DNA of 5,160 bases from Gordonia sp. (in: high G+C Gram-positive bacteria) (GCA_030152405.1 JASLJL010000149.1:1-5160); one strand, 5' to 3'. Positions 1 through 5,160 are shown, numbered from the stretch's first letter. Notes: generated by a model from the sequence alone, not told the origin. Numbers and translations are program-made.

Positions 1-296
1 CCCCCGATGAGCTGATGAGGCAAGTCGCTGAGCTGAGTGGGGCCGTGACGAGCCTGGCGGGGAGCGCCACGGGTGTCGCCGGAGCCGTCGCCCAACCGAT
101 GCAGGACTTCATCGTCCAGCAGCGGAAGCTCGCCGAGACGATCGCCAAGTTCGCCGAGGTGCAGGCCGAACTGTCCGGTGTCGTGGCCGAGTTCGCACAG
201 CGACAGGCAGCCACTGTCGCTGCGCTCGAGAAGGTGACGACGCCGGTTCTCGGGTTGATGGGCGCGCAGCAGAACGAGGACAGCGCTCCCGCGTGA
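1..296 (+). CDS. Small helical, phasin-like hypothetical protein (5' end outside window)
   Basis: The reading frame is open from the window edge to a TGA at 294-296, so the gene probably starts upstream. An in-frame ATG at 15 would give a 93-residue protein, but the in-frame codons before it (Pro-Asp-Glu-Leu) read like coding sequence and only 14 bases are available to look for a ribosome binding site. The visible part is Ala/Val/Gln/Glu-rich with no cysteine, no membrane segment and no known catalytic motif. The stretch MQDFIVQQRKLAETIAKFAE and the residues after it have a heptad-like hydrophobic pattern, typical of a long amphipathic helix or coiled coil, as in phasins that coat polyhydroxyalkanoate or lipid inclusions. 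That resemblance is by composition and pattern only. It is the only plus-strand gene here and converges on the exporter permease gene. Confidence 0.6.
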   Translation, partial: PDELMRQVAELSGAVTSLAGSATGVAGAVAQPMQDFIVQQRKLAETIAKFAEVQAELSGVVAEFAQRQAATVAALEKVTTPVLGLMGAQQNEDSAPA

Positions 297-312
297 CCGG
301 TGCAGCCAGTTC

Positions 313-1146
313 CTAGTCGGCGGTACGGCGACGGAAGGCTCGCAGCGCGAACGGCGCGAACACCGCGGTGAGAGCGACGGACCAGATCACGGTGGCGAGG
401 ATCGGGTGCTGCAGTGGCAGTGCGCTCGCGTCGGTGGCCTTCGGGCCGTTGCCCCACAGTTGGCGCATGGCCTGGACCAGGGAAGACACCGGATTCCACT
501 CGGCGATGGTTCGCAGCCACGTCGCCATCGGCGCGGTCGGAACGAACGCGTTCGACAGGAACGTCAGCGGGAAGAGCAGCGTGAACATGAAACCGTTCAC
601 CGCCTCGACCGATTTGAGCCACGACCCGATGAGGATGCCGAACCAGATCATGCCGAACCCGAAGACGAGCACCAGCGCGAAGCCGAGCACTGCCTCGGGG
701 AACGACGTGTGGATCCGCCAGCCGATCACGAGGCCCGTCAGTGCCATCACGACGATGCCGATGGACGAGTGCATCAACGATGCGATCGCCCGACCCAACA
801 GGTACGACGTCCGGTTGATCGGGAGTGAACGGAATCGGTCGACGATGCCCTTGTCGACGTCGGCCGTGATGCCGTTCGCGACGATGAATGCGGTGAACAC
901 GATCGTCTGGCCCATGATGCCGGGGAGCAGGTACTCGCGGTAGCTGCCACCTCCAGGCACCGGCATCGCCGGCCCGAAGACGAACGCGAACAGCACGACG
1001 AACATGATCGGCTGAATGGTCACGTCGGAGAGCATCTCGGGCATGCGCTTGGTGTGGATCAGGCTGCGCTGCACCATGATCGACGTCTGACGCCAGAGGC
1101 TCGGCGGGTTCACCGCGAGTCTCGGGTCAATCGTGGGGGCGCTCAT
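313..1146 (-). CDS. ABC-2 type exporter permease, DrrB family
   Basis: This 277-residue protein is the membrane half of a DrrAB-type ABC exporter in the cytoplasmic membrane. After a cytoplasmic N-terminus of about 40 residues there are roughly six hydrophobic segments, near residues 44-60, 78-95, 118-142, 152-176, 184-204 and 248-268, and an Arg-rich C-terminal tail. Family hallmarks are EYLLPGIMGQ (71-80), the amphipathic coupling stretch DKGIVDRFRSLPINRTSYLLGRA (98-120), and LSNAFVPTAPMATWLRTIAEWNPVSSLVQAMR (197-228), all typical of DrrB-like ABC-2 permeases. The length fits the family. The ATG start is supported by an AAGGAG Shine-Dalgarno 7 bases upstream and by the ATGA overlap with the stop of the ATPase gene, so the two subunits should be translationally coupled. 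The substrate cannot be told from sequence; relatives move anthracyclines, other drugs or cell-envelope lipids. Confidence 0.93.
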   Translation of the reverse strand: MSAPTIDPRLAVNPPSLWRQTSIMVQRSLIHTKRMPEMLSDVTIQPIMFVVLFAFVFGPAMPVPGGGSYREYLLPGIMGQTIVFTAFIVANGITADVDKGIVDRFRSLPINRTSYLLGRAIASLMHSSIGIVVMALTGLVIGWRIHTSFPEAVLGFALVLVFGFGMIWFGILIGSWLKSVEAVNGFMFTLLFPLTFLSNAFVPTAPMATWLRTIAEWNPVSSLVQAMRQLWGNGPKATDASALPLQHPILATVIWSVALTAVFAPFALRAFRRRTAD

Positions 1147-2141
1147 GCGCTTGCTCCTTCAGGAGTGTCGAGTCCGGAGTCGGACGGGGGTTCGGCGCGA
1201 TGGCCGGTGAGGCTCAGGAAGACGTCGTCCAGACTGGGGCGCGAGAGCCCCAGGTCGTCGATGGCGATGCCGGAGTCGTCGAGCATCCCGGCGACGCGGG
1301 TGAGATCCGCCAGGCCGCCGGCCGGGACGGTGAGAGTGCGGGCGTGCTCGTCGACGAACACCTCGTCGGACACCTTGTCGAGGATCGCCCGCGCCGCGGG
1401 GAGGTCGGTGGCGTGCGTGACGGTGGTGACCAGGCTCGCCGCGCCCGCCTGCGTCTTGAGCTCCAGCGGAGTGCCCTCGGCGATGATCTTGCCGGCGTCG
1501 ATCACGACGATCCGGTCGGCCAGCTGGTCCGCCTCCTCCAGATACTGAGTGGTCAAGACCAGGGTGGTCCCGGCGGCCACCAGGCCGCGGAGCACGTCCC
1601 ACAGTTCGTTGCGGCTGTGGGGGTCCAGGCCGGTGGTCGGCTCGTCGAGGAACAGGACCGGTGGTGCGGCGATCAAGCTGACGGCGAGATCGATCCGGCG
1701 CCGCATGCCGCCCGAGTACTCGCGGACGGTCTTGTCGCCTGCATCGGTGAGGGAGAACTGGTCCAGCAATTGCTCGGTCCGCTCCTTGAGGGCTTTGCGA
1801 CCGATGCCGTACAGCCCGCCGATCATCCGCATGTTCTCGCGGCCGGTGAGCAGTTCGTCGACTGTCGCGGCCTGGCCGGTGAGTCCCATGCTGCGGCGGA
1901 CGGCGTCCGGGTTCTCGCGGACGTCGAAGCCGTTGATGCGTGCGGTACCCGAGGTGGGATCGCTCAGCGTGGTCATCATGCGGACGGTGGTGGTCTTGCC
2001 TGCGCCGTTCGGGCCGAGCATGCCGAGGACGGTGCCGGTCGGGACGGCGAAACTCACTCCGTCGACCGCCGTGAAGTCGCCGAAGCGTTTGACCAGGTCG
2101 ACGGCTTCGACTGCTACGGGTGCGTCGTGTCGATTGTTCAC
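1143..2141 (-). CDS. ABC exporter ATP-binding protein, DrrA family
   Basis: This cytoplasmic ATPase powers the exporter formed with the adjacent DrrB-like permease. From the GTG at 2141 (332 residues) the nucleotide-binding domain is complete: Walker A GPNGAGKT (43-50), Q-loop Gln90 in GLTGQAATVDELL, signature YSGGMRR (142-148), Walker B VLFLDEP (162-168) with catalytic Glu167, and the GLD D-loop. The switch position reads TTQYLEEAD, with Gln199 in place of the usual His; this is normal for DrrA proteins. The C-terminal domain carries the DrrA-type LDDVFLSLTG motif (304-313). An in-frame GTG at 2177 would add 12 residues but has no Shine-Dalgarno. The GTG at 2141 lies six bases after a TACGGT -10-like hexamer, which fits a leaderless transcript, and gives the usual DrrA length of about 330. 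The stop overlaps the permease start by four bases. Family assignment is firm; start and substrate are less so. Confidence 0.94.
   Translation of the reverse strand: MNNRHDAPVAVEAVDLVKRFGDFTAVDGVSFAVPTGTVLGMLGPNGAGKTTTVRMMTTLSDPTSGTARINGFDVRENPDAVRRSMGLTGQAATVDELLTGRENMRMIGGLYGIGRKALKERTEQLLDQFSLTDAGDKTVREYSGGMRRRIDLAVSLIAAPPVLFLDEPTTGLDPHSRNELWDVLRGLVAAGTTLVLTTQYLEEADQLADRIVVIDAGKIIAEGTPLELKTQAGAASLVTTVTHATDLPAARAILDKVSDEVFVDEHARTLTVPAGGLADLTRVAGMLDDSGIAIDDLGLSRPSLDDVFLSLTGHRAEPPSDSGLDTPEGASA
1154..1160 (-). promoter_or_regulatory. Ribosome binding site of the drrB-like gene
   Basis: On the minus strand GAAGGAG sits 7 bases before the ATG at 1146, inside the last codons of the ATPase gene. 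It is the strongest Shine-Dalgarno match in the window and decides the permease start. It also suggests that the permease is translated by fresh initiation as well as by coupling through the ATGA overlap. Confidence 0.75.
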
Positions 2142-2147
2142 ACGATC

Positions 2148-2153
2148 ACCGTA
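2148..2153 (-). promoter_or_regulatory. Candidate -10 element for a leaderless drrA-like transcript
   Basis: TACGGT on the minus strand matches the actinobacterial TAnnnT -10 pattern and ends six bases before the GTG at 2141. The transcription start would therefore fall on or next to the start codon, as in leaderless mRNAs common in this phylum. No good -35 (TTGACA-like) lies 16-18 bases upstream, so the call rests on the -10 and the spacing alone. If real, the exporter pair has its own promoter in addition to any read-through from the yoaK-like gene. Confidence 0.35.
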
Positions 2154-2156
2154 CGG

Positions 2157-2175
2157 GGAGGGTGTGACATCCTCC
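2157..2175. repeat. Short inverted repeat GGAGG-N9-CCTCC at the drrA start region
   Basis: Arms of five bases (2157-2161 and 2171-2175) flank a nine-base spacer just upstream of the preferred drrA-like start and across the alternative GTG at 2177. In RNA it could form a small GC-only stem. It is too short and lacks a U-tract, so it is not a terminator. It may be chance in GC-rich DNA. Confidence 0.3.
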
Positions 2176-2192
2176 ACTGGATTTCGGGCGGA

Positions 2193-2924
2193 TCAGCCGA
2201 GGATCGCCCGGCGATCGGAGTGCAGGAACGTGACCAGAGTGGTCGCGCCGCAGAGCAGCCCGGCCGCCAGGATCACTTGAGGCCCGGTGAACACAGAGGC
2301 GACGACACCTCCGACACCCGCTCCGGCGAGGAACCCGACGTAGACCATCGCGTACCCGAGCCAGTCGTACACGGTTCCGCCGCCGGTCAGATGGCGCTCG
2401 ATGCCCTGACCGAGTTTCACGAGCGTCCCCGTCACGTACGACAGCGGCACCGACACCTCGCCGTTCTTGACGAACGACGTGTTCAGCGCGCCGATGGCGA
2501 AGGTGATGACGACGATCGGAACGAACCGGACCTCGGGCTCGTCGAACCCGTCGTACGCGAAGTCGAGTCCGGCGGCGACGAGCAGACCCGCCGTCGTGAG
2601 GACGGTGGGACCGTGCGGATGGTTCTCCCAGTACCGACGGCGGCAGAACGACGCCGCCCAGACGCCGACGACGAAGGCGGCGATCAGCACGATCGCGGCG
2701 ACAGCGCCTGCGCCCGCGACCTTCTGAGTGTTCGAGACGTCGAACCACGAGACCACCGCGCGCTCGGTGTTGCCGGTCATGAAGGTGACGAAGTATCCGG
2801 CGCTGTGAAGGAAGGCCACGGCGCCGACCATGCCGGCCACACCGGCGAGCAGCCAGGACAGTCGTGCGTCGGAGCCGACGGCGCTCTCGCGGCTGACGAC
2901 GGGCCCGTGCGTGTTCGGGCTCAT
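2193..2924 (-). CDS. YoaK/DUF1275 family integral membrane protein
   Basis: From the ATG at 2924 this is a 243-residue polytopic membrane protein. Two DUF1275 signatures are clear: AGMVGAVAFLHSAGYFVTFM followed by TGNT (30-53, with MTGNT at 49-53), and ALNTSFVKNG (146-155) leading into SYVTGTL (162-168). About six hydrophobic segments are visible, near residues 23-43, 73-93, 106-122, 135-152, 190-210 and 217-234. The two MTGNT/VTGTL-type motifs suggest an internally repeated fold. Family members have no settled biochemical role; some are named YoaK, so no function is assigned. A GTG at 2957 would add 11 residues, but it has no Shine-Dalgarno and would place the TACGTT -10-like element inside the coding region, so the ATG is preferred. 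The stop lies 15 bases from the alternative GTG and 51 from the preferred GTG of the ATPase gene, so co-transcription is likely. Confidence 0.9.
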   Translation of the reverse strand: MSPNTHGPVVSRESAVGSDARLSWLLAGVAGMVGAVAFLHSAGYFVTFMTGNTERAVVSWFDVSNTQKVAGAGAVAAIVLIAAFVVGVWAASFCRRRYWENHPHGPTVLTTAGLLVAAGLDFAYDGFDEPEVRFVPIVVITFAIGALNTSFVKNGEVSVPLSYVTGTLVKLGQGIERHLTGGGTVYDWLGYAMVYVGFLAGAGVGGVVASVFTGPQVILAAGLLCGATTLVTFLHSDRRAILG

Positions 2925-2939
2925 GATTTCCAGAGGGCG

Positions 2940-2945
2940 AACGTA
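2940..2945 (-). promoter_or_regulatory. Candidate -10 element upstream of the yoaK-like gene
   Basis: TACGTT on the minus strand is the only TAnnnT match I found in the gap after the cyclase gene. It ends 15 bases before the ATG at 2924, giving a predicted leader of under ten bases. A weak -35-like TGCACA lies 17 bases upstream, inside the inverted repeat at 2953-2968. The promoter is inferred from motif and spacing only. Confidence 0.35.
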
Positions 2946-2952
2946 GGGACCA

Positions 2953-2968
2953 TGCACCCGATTGTGCA
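2953..2968. repeat. Inverted repeat TGCAC-N6-GTGCA, possible operator of the yoaK-like gene
   Basis: Perfect five-base arms (2953-2957 and 2964-2968) with a six-base centre lie directly upstream of the candidate -10 at 2940-2945, over the region where the -35 and spacer would be. The size and position suit a dimeric repressor site. No regulator can be assigned; the TetR-like protein in this window has a different palindrome at its own start. Confidence 0.35.
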
Positions 2969-3005
2969 GGTGCGAACCGTCTGTCGCCGTTCTCGGTGCG
3001 ACGAC

Positions 3006-3055
3006 TCACATTCCTTGTGCCACAGTGAATCCGACCTGTTCACAGGACCGTCACA
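3006..3055. promoter_or_regulatory. Cluster of TCACA half-sites and palindromes after the cyclase gene
   Basis: Plus-strand TCACA (minus TGTGA) occurs at 3006-3010, 3040-3044 and 3051-3055. The last two are 11 bases apart, about one helical turn. The middle copy is in the palindrome CCTGTTCACAGG (3035-3046) and in a wider repeat GTGAA-N9-TTCAC (3025-3043). TGTGA is the conserved half of CRP-type sites, but no copy has the standard TGTGA-N6-TCACA arrangement. The stretch fills the gap between the cyclase and yoaK-like genes and holds no coding sequence. A regulatory role is inferred. Confidence 0.35.
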
Positions 3056-3080
3056 TGGCGGTAAACATCGTCGGGTAGTG

Positions 3081-3977
3081 CTAGGTCGCGTGCCGACTCG
3101 TGGTCACCGACCAGGCGTGCAGGCGGCGGTATCCACGAACGGCGAGCGTCGGGATGGACCGGACCCGGAACTGTTCGTCGCCCTTCAGATCGTCGGAGAC
3201 GTTCTCGTCGACGAGCGTGGTGCCCGAGCGCGCGGAGCTCGCGAGGCGAGCGGCGATGTTGACCGGCTCGCCGAACACGTCGCCGAGACGGGTGAGGGCG
3301 TGTCCGCGCGCGATGCCGATCCGGAGGGTGGGCAGTTCGCCGCCCGAGGTCAGCGCATGCAGTGCGACGGCGGTCTCGGCTGCCGCGTGGGCGTCGGGGG
3401 AGGTGAACATGACGGCGTCGCCGATCGCCTTGACCACCCGGCCGCCGTTGGCGATGACGATGCTGTGCGCAGACGACTCGAACGTCTCCAACAGGCTCTC
3501 GAGCTCTGCCATGGCGAGCTTCCGCGACATCGACGTGTAGCCGACGATGTCGGCGAATCCGATCACCGTGTCGGTCTCGGCCTCGTCCTGCTCCGGCGCA
3601 GCCAGGTACGACTCCAGGTGGCGGCGCCACACGAGAGTCTGCAGGTGAGCGAGTGCGTCGATCATCTGCTCGGTGGAGGCCTCGATGTCGTCGTTGGCGG
3701 CGAGCAGACGGATCTGTTCGGCCTGCCATTCGGCCAGGCGTGCCGTCGCCTGTCCGATCGAGCGCGCGGCGGCGAGCTGGGCGGAGGTGTCCATCGCGTG
3801 GTCGCCCTGGACGTAGATCGCAAGCGCGGCAAGGTCTTCGGTGGTGAATCGGTGACCGGCGGAACCGGTGTCCTGAGCGAAACCGAAGGCGTTCCAGAAG
3901 CGCTGCGCGTAATCGTGATCGAGTTGGAGGGCGTCGACGAGCTCTTCGCGTGTGTAGCTGACCGGTCCGTCAGACAC
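3081..3977 (-). CDS. Class III adenylate cyclase with N-terminal regulatory domain
   Basis: This 298-residue protein should convert ATP to cAMP and pyrophosphate as a homodimer. The catalytic domain spans about residues 136-291. All six canonical class III residues are present: metal ligands Asp143 (FADIVGYTS) and Asp187 (KAIGDAVMF), adenine-selecting Lys183 and Asp233, and transition-state Asn240 and Arg244 in GDVFGEPVNIAARL. Lys and Asp at the selectivity positions point to ATP, not GTP. Residues 1-130 contain no membrane segment and resemble the helical autoinhibitory domain of mycobacterial Rv1264-like cyclases (YTREELVDALQLDHDYAQRF, then a fold with FTTEDLAALAIY). The protein is about 100 residues shorter than Rv1264 as I recall it, so the regulatory part appears reduced. 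The GTG start overlaps the stop of the TetR-like gene by eight bases and has AGGGA seven bases upstream, so the pair is probably coupled. Confidence 0.92.
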   Translation of the reverse strand: MSDGPVSYTREELVDALQLDHDYAQRFWNAFGFAQDTGSAGHRFTTEDLAALAIYVQGDHAMDTSAQLAAARSIGQATARLAEWQAEQIRLLAANDDIEASTEQMIDALAHLQTLVWRRHLESYLAAPEQDEAETDTVIGFADIVGYTSMSRKLAMAELESLLETFESSAHSIVIANGGRVVKAIGDAVMFTSPDAHAAAETAVALHALTSGGELPTLRIGIARGHALTRLGDVFGEPVNIAARLASSARSGTTLVDENVSDDLKGDEQFRVRSIPTLAVRGYRRLHAWSVTTSRHAT

Positions 3978-5145
3978 CGAGCAGTCCCTTCATCAGGTAC
4001 GCCATCCGTGCCGCGAACTCGGGCCGCGCCGTACTGCGCGGCAGGCGTTCGGCGTCGTTCACGATCGCGAGCGCGGCATGGACGACGAGGCCAGTCGATT
4101 CGACGCTGCGCTCCGGGGCGTACTCGGTCAGCAGCTGTATCCACCGTGCCACATAGCGGCGTTGGCTCGCGACGAGTTCGGCCGCATGGGGATCGCCCGC
4201 CAGGACGTGTCCGCTCGTGAGCGCCACCACGAGGTCGGGAGACTCGGTGATCACGTGCACGTACGTGTCGACCAGTGAGCGCAGACGGACGGCGGGATCG
4301 GGGCTGGCCGCGTAGGACACCATCGCCCACGCGTCGAGCTGATTGCCGCTGCGTTGCCCGATGGCCACCAGAATCGCGTTCTTCGACGGGAAGTGCTTGT
4401 AGACGCTCGGCCCGGTGATGCCGACGGCGGCACCGATGTCGTCCACGCCGGTTCCCGCGAAACCGTTGCGGGAGAACAGTTCGGCGGCGGCGTCGAGGAT
4501 CTCGTCGCGCCGCGTGCGCGGGGCGTCGAGGCCGACCGGCTCCGCCAGGGGCGTCGCGTCGCTCGGTGTCAGCTCGAGGATTCGCCGGAGCAGTGCGAGG
4601 AGTTCGGCTTCCACGTTCAACGGCACGGTTCGGACCGCCCGTCCGACAACGCTGCCGACCACGCTGAGCACCGCGCCCGCCAGGTACATGGTCTCGCGTT
4701 CGGTGAGGTCCGGGCGGGTGGCGCCGATGGCGGCCGCCCACTGCCGGAGGACGCTGCGGGTACGCCGCACCACTTCACGATTCTGCTCCACCGACAAGTG
4801 CTGACCCGACCAACGCCACAGTGACGTCGACTGCGGGTTGGAGATGCTCAGTCGCACGGCGGCGAGAGCGAGAGCGTGCGCCGGATCGGCGGCCTCGTCC
4901 AGCCGAGCCGCGGCCGTGTTGGCCTCGAGATCGTCGACGGCGGCCTGCACGGCGTCGAACAGGAGGGCCTGTTTGTCGGCGAAATGCCGGTACACGGTCG
5001 GTGCGCTGACGCCCGCGTGCCGAGCGACGTCGGCCACGCTGACATGCGGGTATCCGCGGTCGGCGAAGAGCACGGTGGCCGAGTCGATCAGCTGGCGCCT
5101 GCGGTCGTTCGACCGGGCGCGGCGCACACCTGAAGTAGACGTCAT
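3970..5145 (-). CDS. Double TetR/AcrR-family transcriptional regulator (two fused TetR units)
   Basis: At 391 residues this is about twice the usual TetR length and contains two full TetR units. Unit one has its helix-turn-helix near residues 35-61 (VSVADVARHAGVSAPTVYRH and FADKQALL) and a ligand-type helical domain to about 192. Unit two begins near 210 with TRRDEILDAAAELFSRNGFA, has its helix-turn-helix near 232-259 (VDDIGAAVGITGPSVYKHFP and SKNAIL), and a second helical domain to the end. Both recognition helices look intact. The helical domains are also similar in outline (a V-x-R-W segment, then an AVLSVVGS or AALAIVND segment), which suggests tandem duplication or fusion. One chain could thus act like a built-in dimer. 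The ATG at 5145 has no Shine-Dalgarno but lies nine bases after TATGGT, so the transcript is probably nearly leaderless. The stop overlaps the cyclase start. The ligand is unknown. Confidence 0.92.
   Translation of the reverse strand: MTSTSGVRRARSNDRRRQLIDSATVLFADRGYPHVSVADVARHAGVSAPTVYRHFADKQALLFDAVQAAVDDLEANTAAARLDEAADPAHALALAAVRLSISNPQSTSLWRWSGQHLSVEQNREVVRRTRSVLRQWAAAIGATRPDLTERETMYLAGAVLSVVGSVVGRAVRTVPLNVEAELLALLRRILELTPSDATPLAEPVGLDAPRTRRDEILDAAAELFSRNGFAGTGVDDIGAAVGITGPSVYKHFPSKNAILVAIGQRSGNQLDAWAMVSYAASPDPAVRLRSLVDTYVHVITESPDLVVALTSGHVLAGDPHAAELVASQRRYVARWIQLLTEYAPERSVESTGLVVHAALAIVNDAERLPRSTARPEFAARMAYLMKGLLGV
3985..3989 (-). promoter_or_regulatory. Ribosome binding site of the cyclase gene
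   Basis: AGGGA (within GAAGGGA) on the minus strand lies 7 bases before the GTG at 3977, within the last codons of the TetR-like gene. It supports this GTG as the cyclase start even though it makes the two genes overlap by eight bases. Confidence 0.55.
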
Positions 5146-5159
5146 GGTGAACCGACCAT
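5144..5159. promoter_or_regulatory. Palindrome ATGGT-N6-ACCAT, probable operator of the double TetR gene
   Basis: Perfect five-base arms (5144-5148 and 5155-5159) around a six-base centre cover the first two bases of the start codon, the short leader and most of the -10 element. This is the size and place expected for a TetR-family operator that blocks its own promoter. The sequence shows the palindrome; autoregulation is inferred. The window ends one base beyond it, so any flanking repeats or a divergent gene are not visible. Confidence 0.5.
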
Positions 5160-5160
5160 A
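5155..5160 (-). promoter_or_regulatory. Candidate -10 element of the TetR-cyclase transcript
   Basis: TATGGT on the minus strand fits the TAnnnT pattern and ends nine bases before the ATG at 5145, which predicts a leader of two or three bases. The -35 region lies beyond the window edge. This would be the promoter for the regulator and, by overlap, for the cyclase. Confidence 0.45.

Noticed and set aside
297..312. Bidirectional terminator between the convergent genes
   Set aside because: Only 16 bases separate the stops, and no stem or T-run is visible there.
368..943. A 191-codon plus-strand frame opposite the permease gene
   Set aside because: It is antisense to strongly conserved membrane-protein sequence, shows no recognisable domain, and has no convincing ribosome binding site.
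1545..1547. Gln in place of the switch His in the DrrA-like ATPase
   Set aside because: It looked like a missing catalytic residue, but TTQYLEEAD is the usual form in DrrA-family proteins, so it is not a sign of inactivation.
2146..3009. A 287-codon minus-strand frame overlapping the yoaK-like gene
   Set aside because: The product is extremely Arg-rich with low-complexity runs, typical of an out-of-frame reading of GC-rich sequence. The overlapping frame carries the DUF1275 motifs.
3047..3062. ACCG-N8-CGGT repeat after the cyclase stop as a terminator
   Set aside because: The stem has only four base pairs and no following T-run, which is too weak for a rho-independent terminator.
1200..4220. 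A 1006-codon open frame on the plus strand, antisense to four genes
   Set aside because: It runs opposite the permease-side genes and straight through intergenic DNA. Its product is Arg/Gly/Asp/Val-rich with no domain or membrane pattern. Long antisense frames are common in GC-rich coding DNA, and the minus-strand genes have clear family motifs.
3662..4741. A 359-codon minus-strand frame spanning the TetR and cyclase genes
   Set aside because: It is an Arg/Pro-rich shadow frame without motifs; the real genes in the other frames have complete domains.

Overview
The window is GC-rich, with frequent GTG starts, TAnnnT-type -10 elements close to start codons and Mycobacteriales-style protein families (DrrA/DrrB exporter, Rv1264-like class III adenylate cyclase, large TetR regulators). 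This suggests a mycolate-containing actinobacterium such as Gordonia, Rhodococcus or a relative. The genus is an inference from protein style, not from a marker gene.

Layout: positions 1-296 hold the 3' end of a small helical, phasin-like protein on the plus strand. Everything else lies on the minus strand and is read from right to left. The order is a double TetR-family regulator (3970-5145), a class III adenylate cyclase overlapping it by 8 bases (3081-3977), an intergenic region of about 156 bases rich in TGTGA/TCACA half-sites and short inverted repeats, a YoaK/DUF1275 membrane protein (2193-2924), the DrrA-type ATPase of an ABC exporter (1143-2141, or 2177 if the upstream GTG is used), and its DrrB-type permease (313-1146), joined by an ATGA overlap. 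The small plus-strand gene converges on the permease gene with 16 bases between stops. No RNA gene, CRISPR array, insertion sequence or clear rho-independent terminator was seen, and no gene-free stretch exceeds 300 bases.

How the genes may work together: the TetR-cyclase pair looks like one translationally coupled unit, placing cAMP synthesis under a probably self-repressing ligand sensor. A 16-base palindrome covers the -10 element and start codon of the regulator. The DrrAB pair is a standard two-gene exporter of drugs or lipids. YoaK may share a transcript with DrrAB. A link between cAMP and the yoaK/drrAB block, through the TGTGA half-sites, is a hypothesis only. Each family is known; the least ordinary parts are the regulator-cyclase coupling and the repeated sites at the gene starts.
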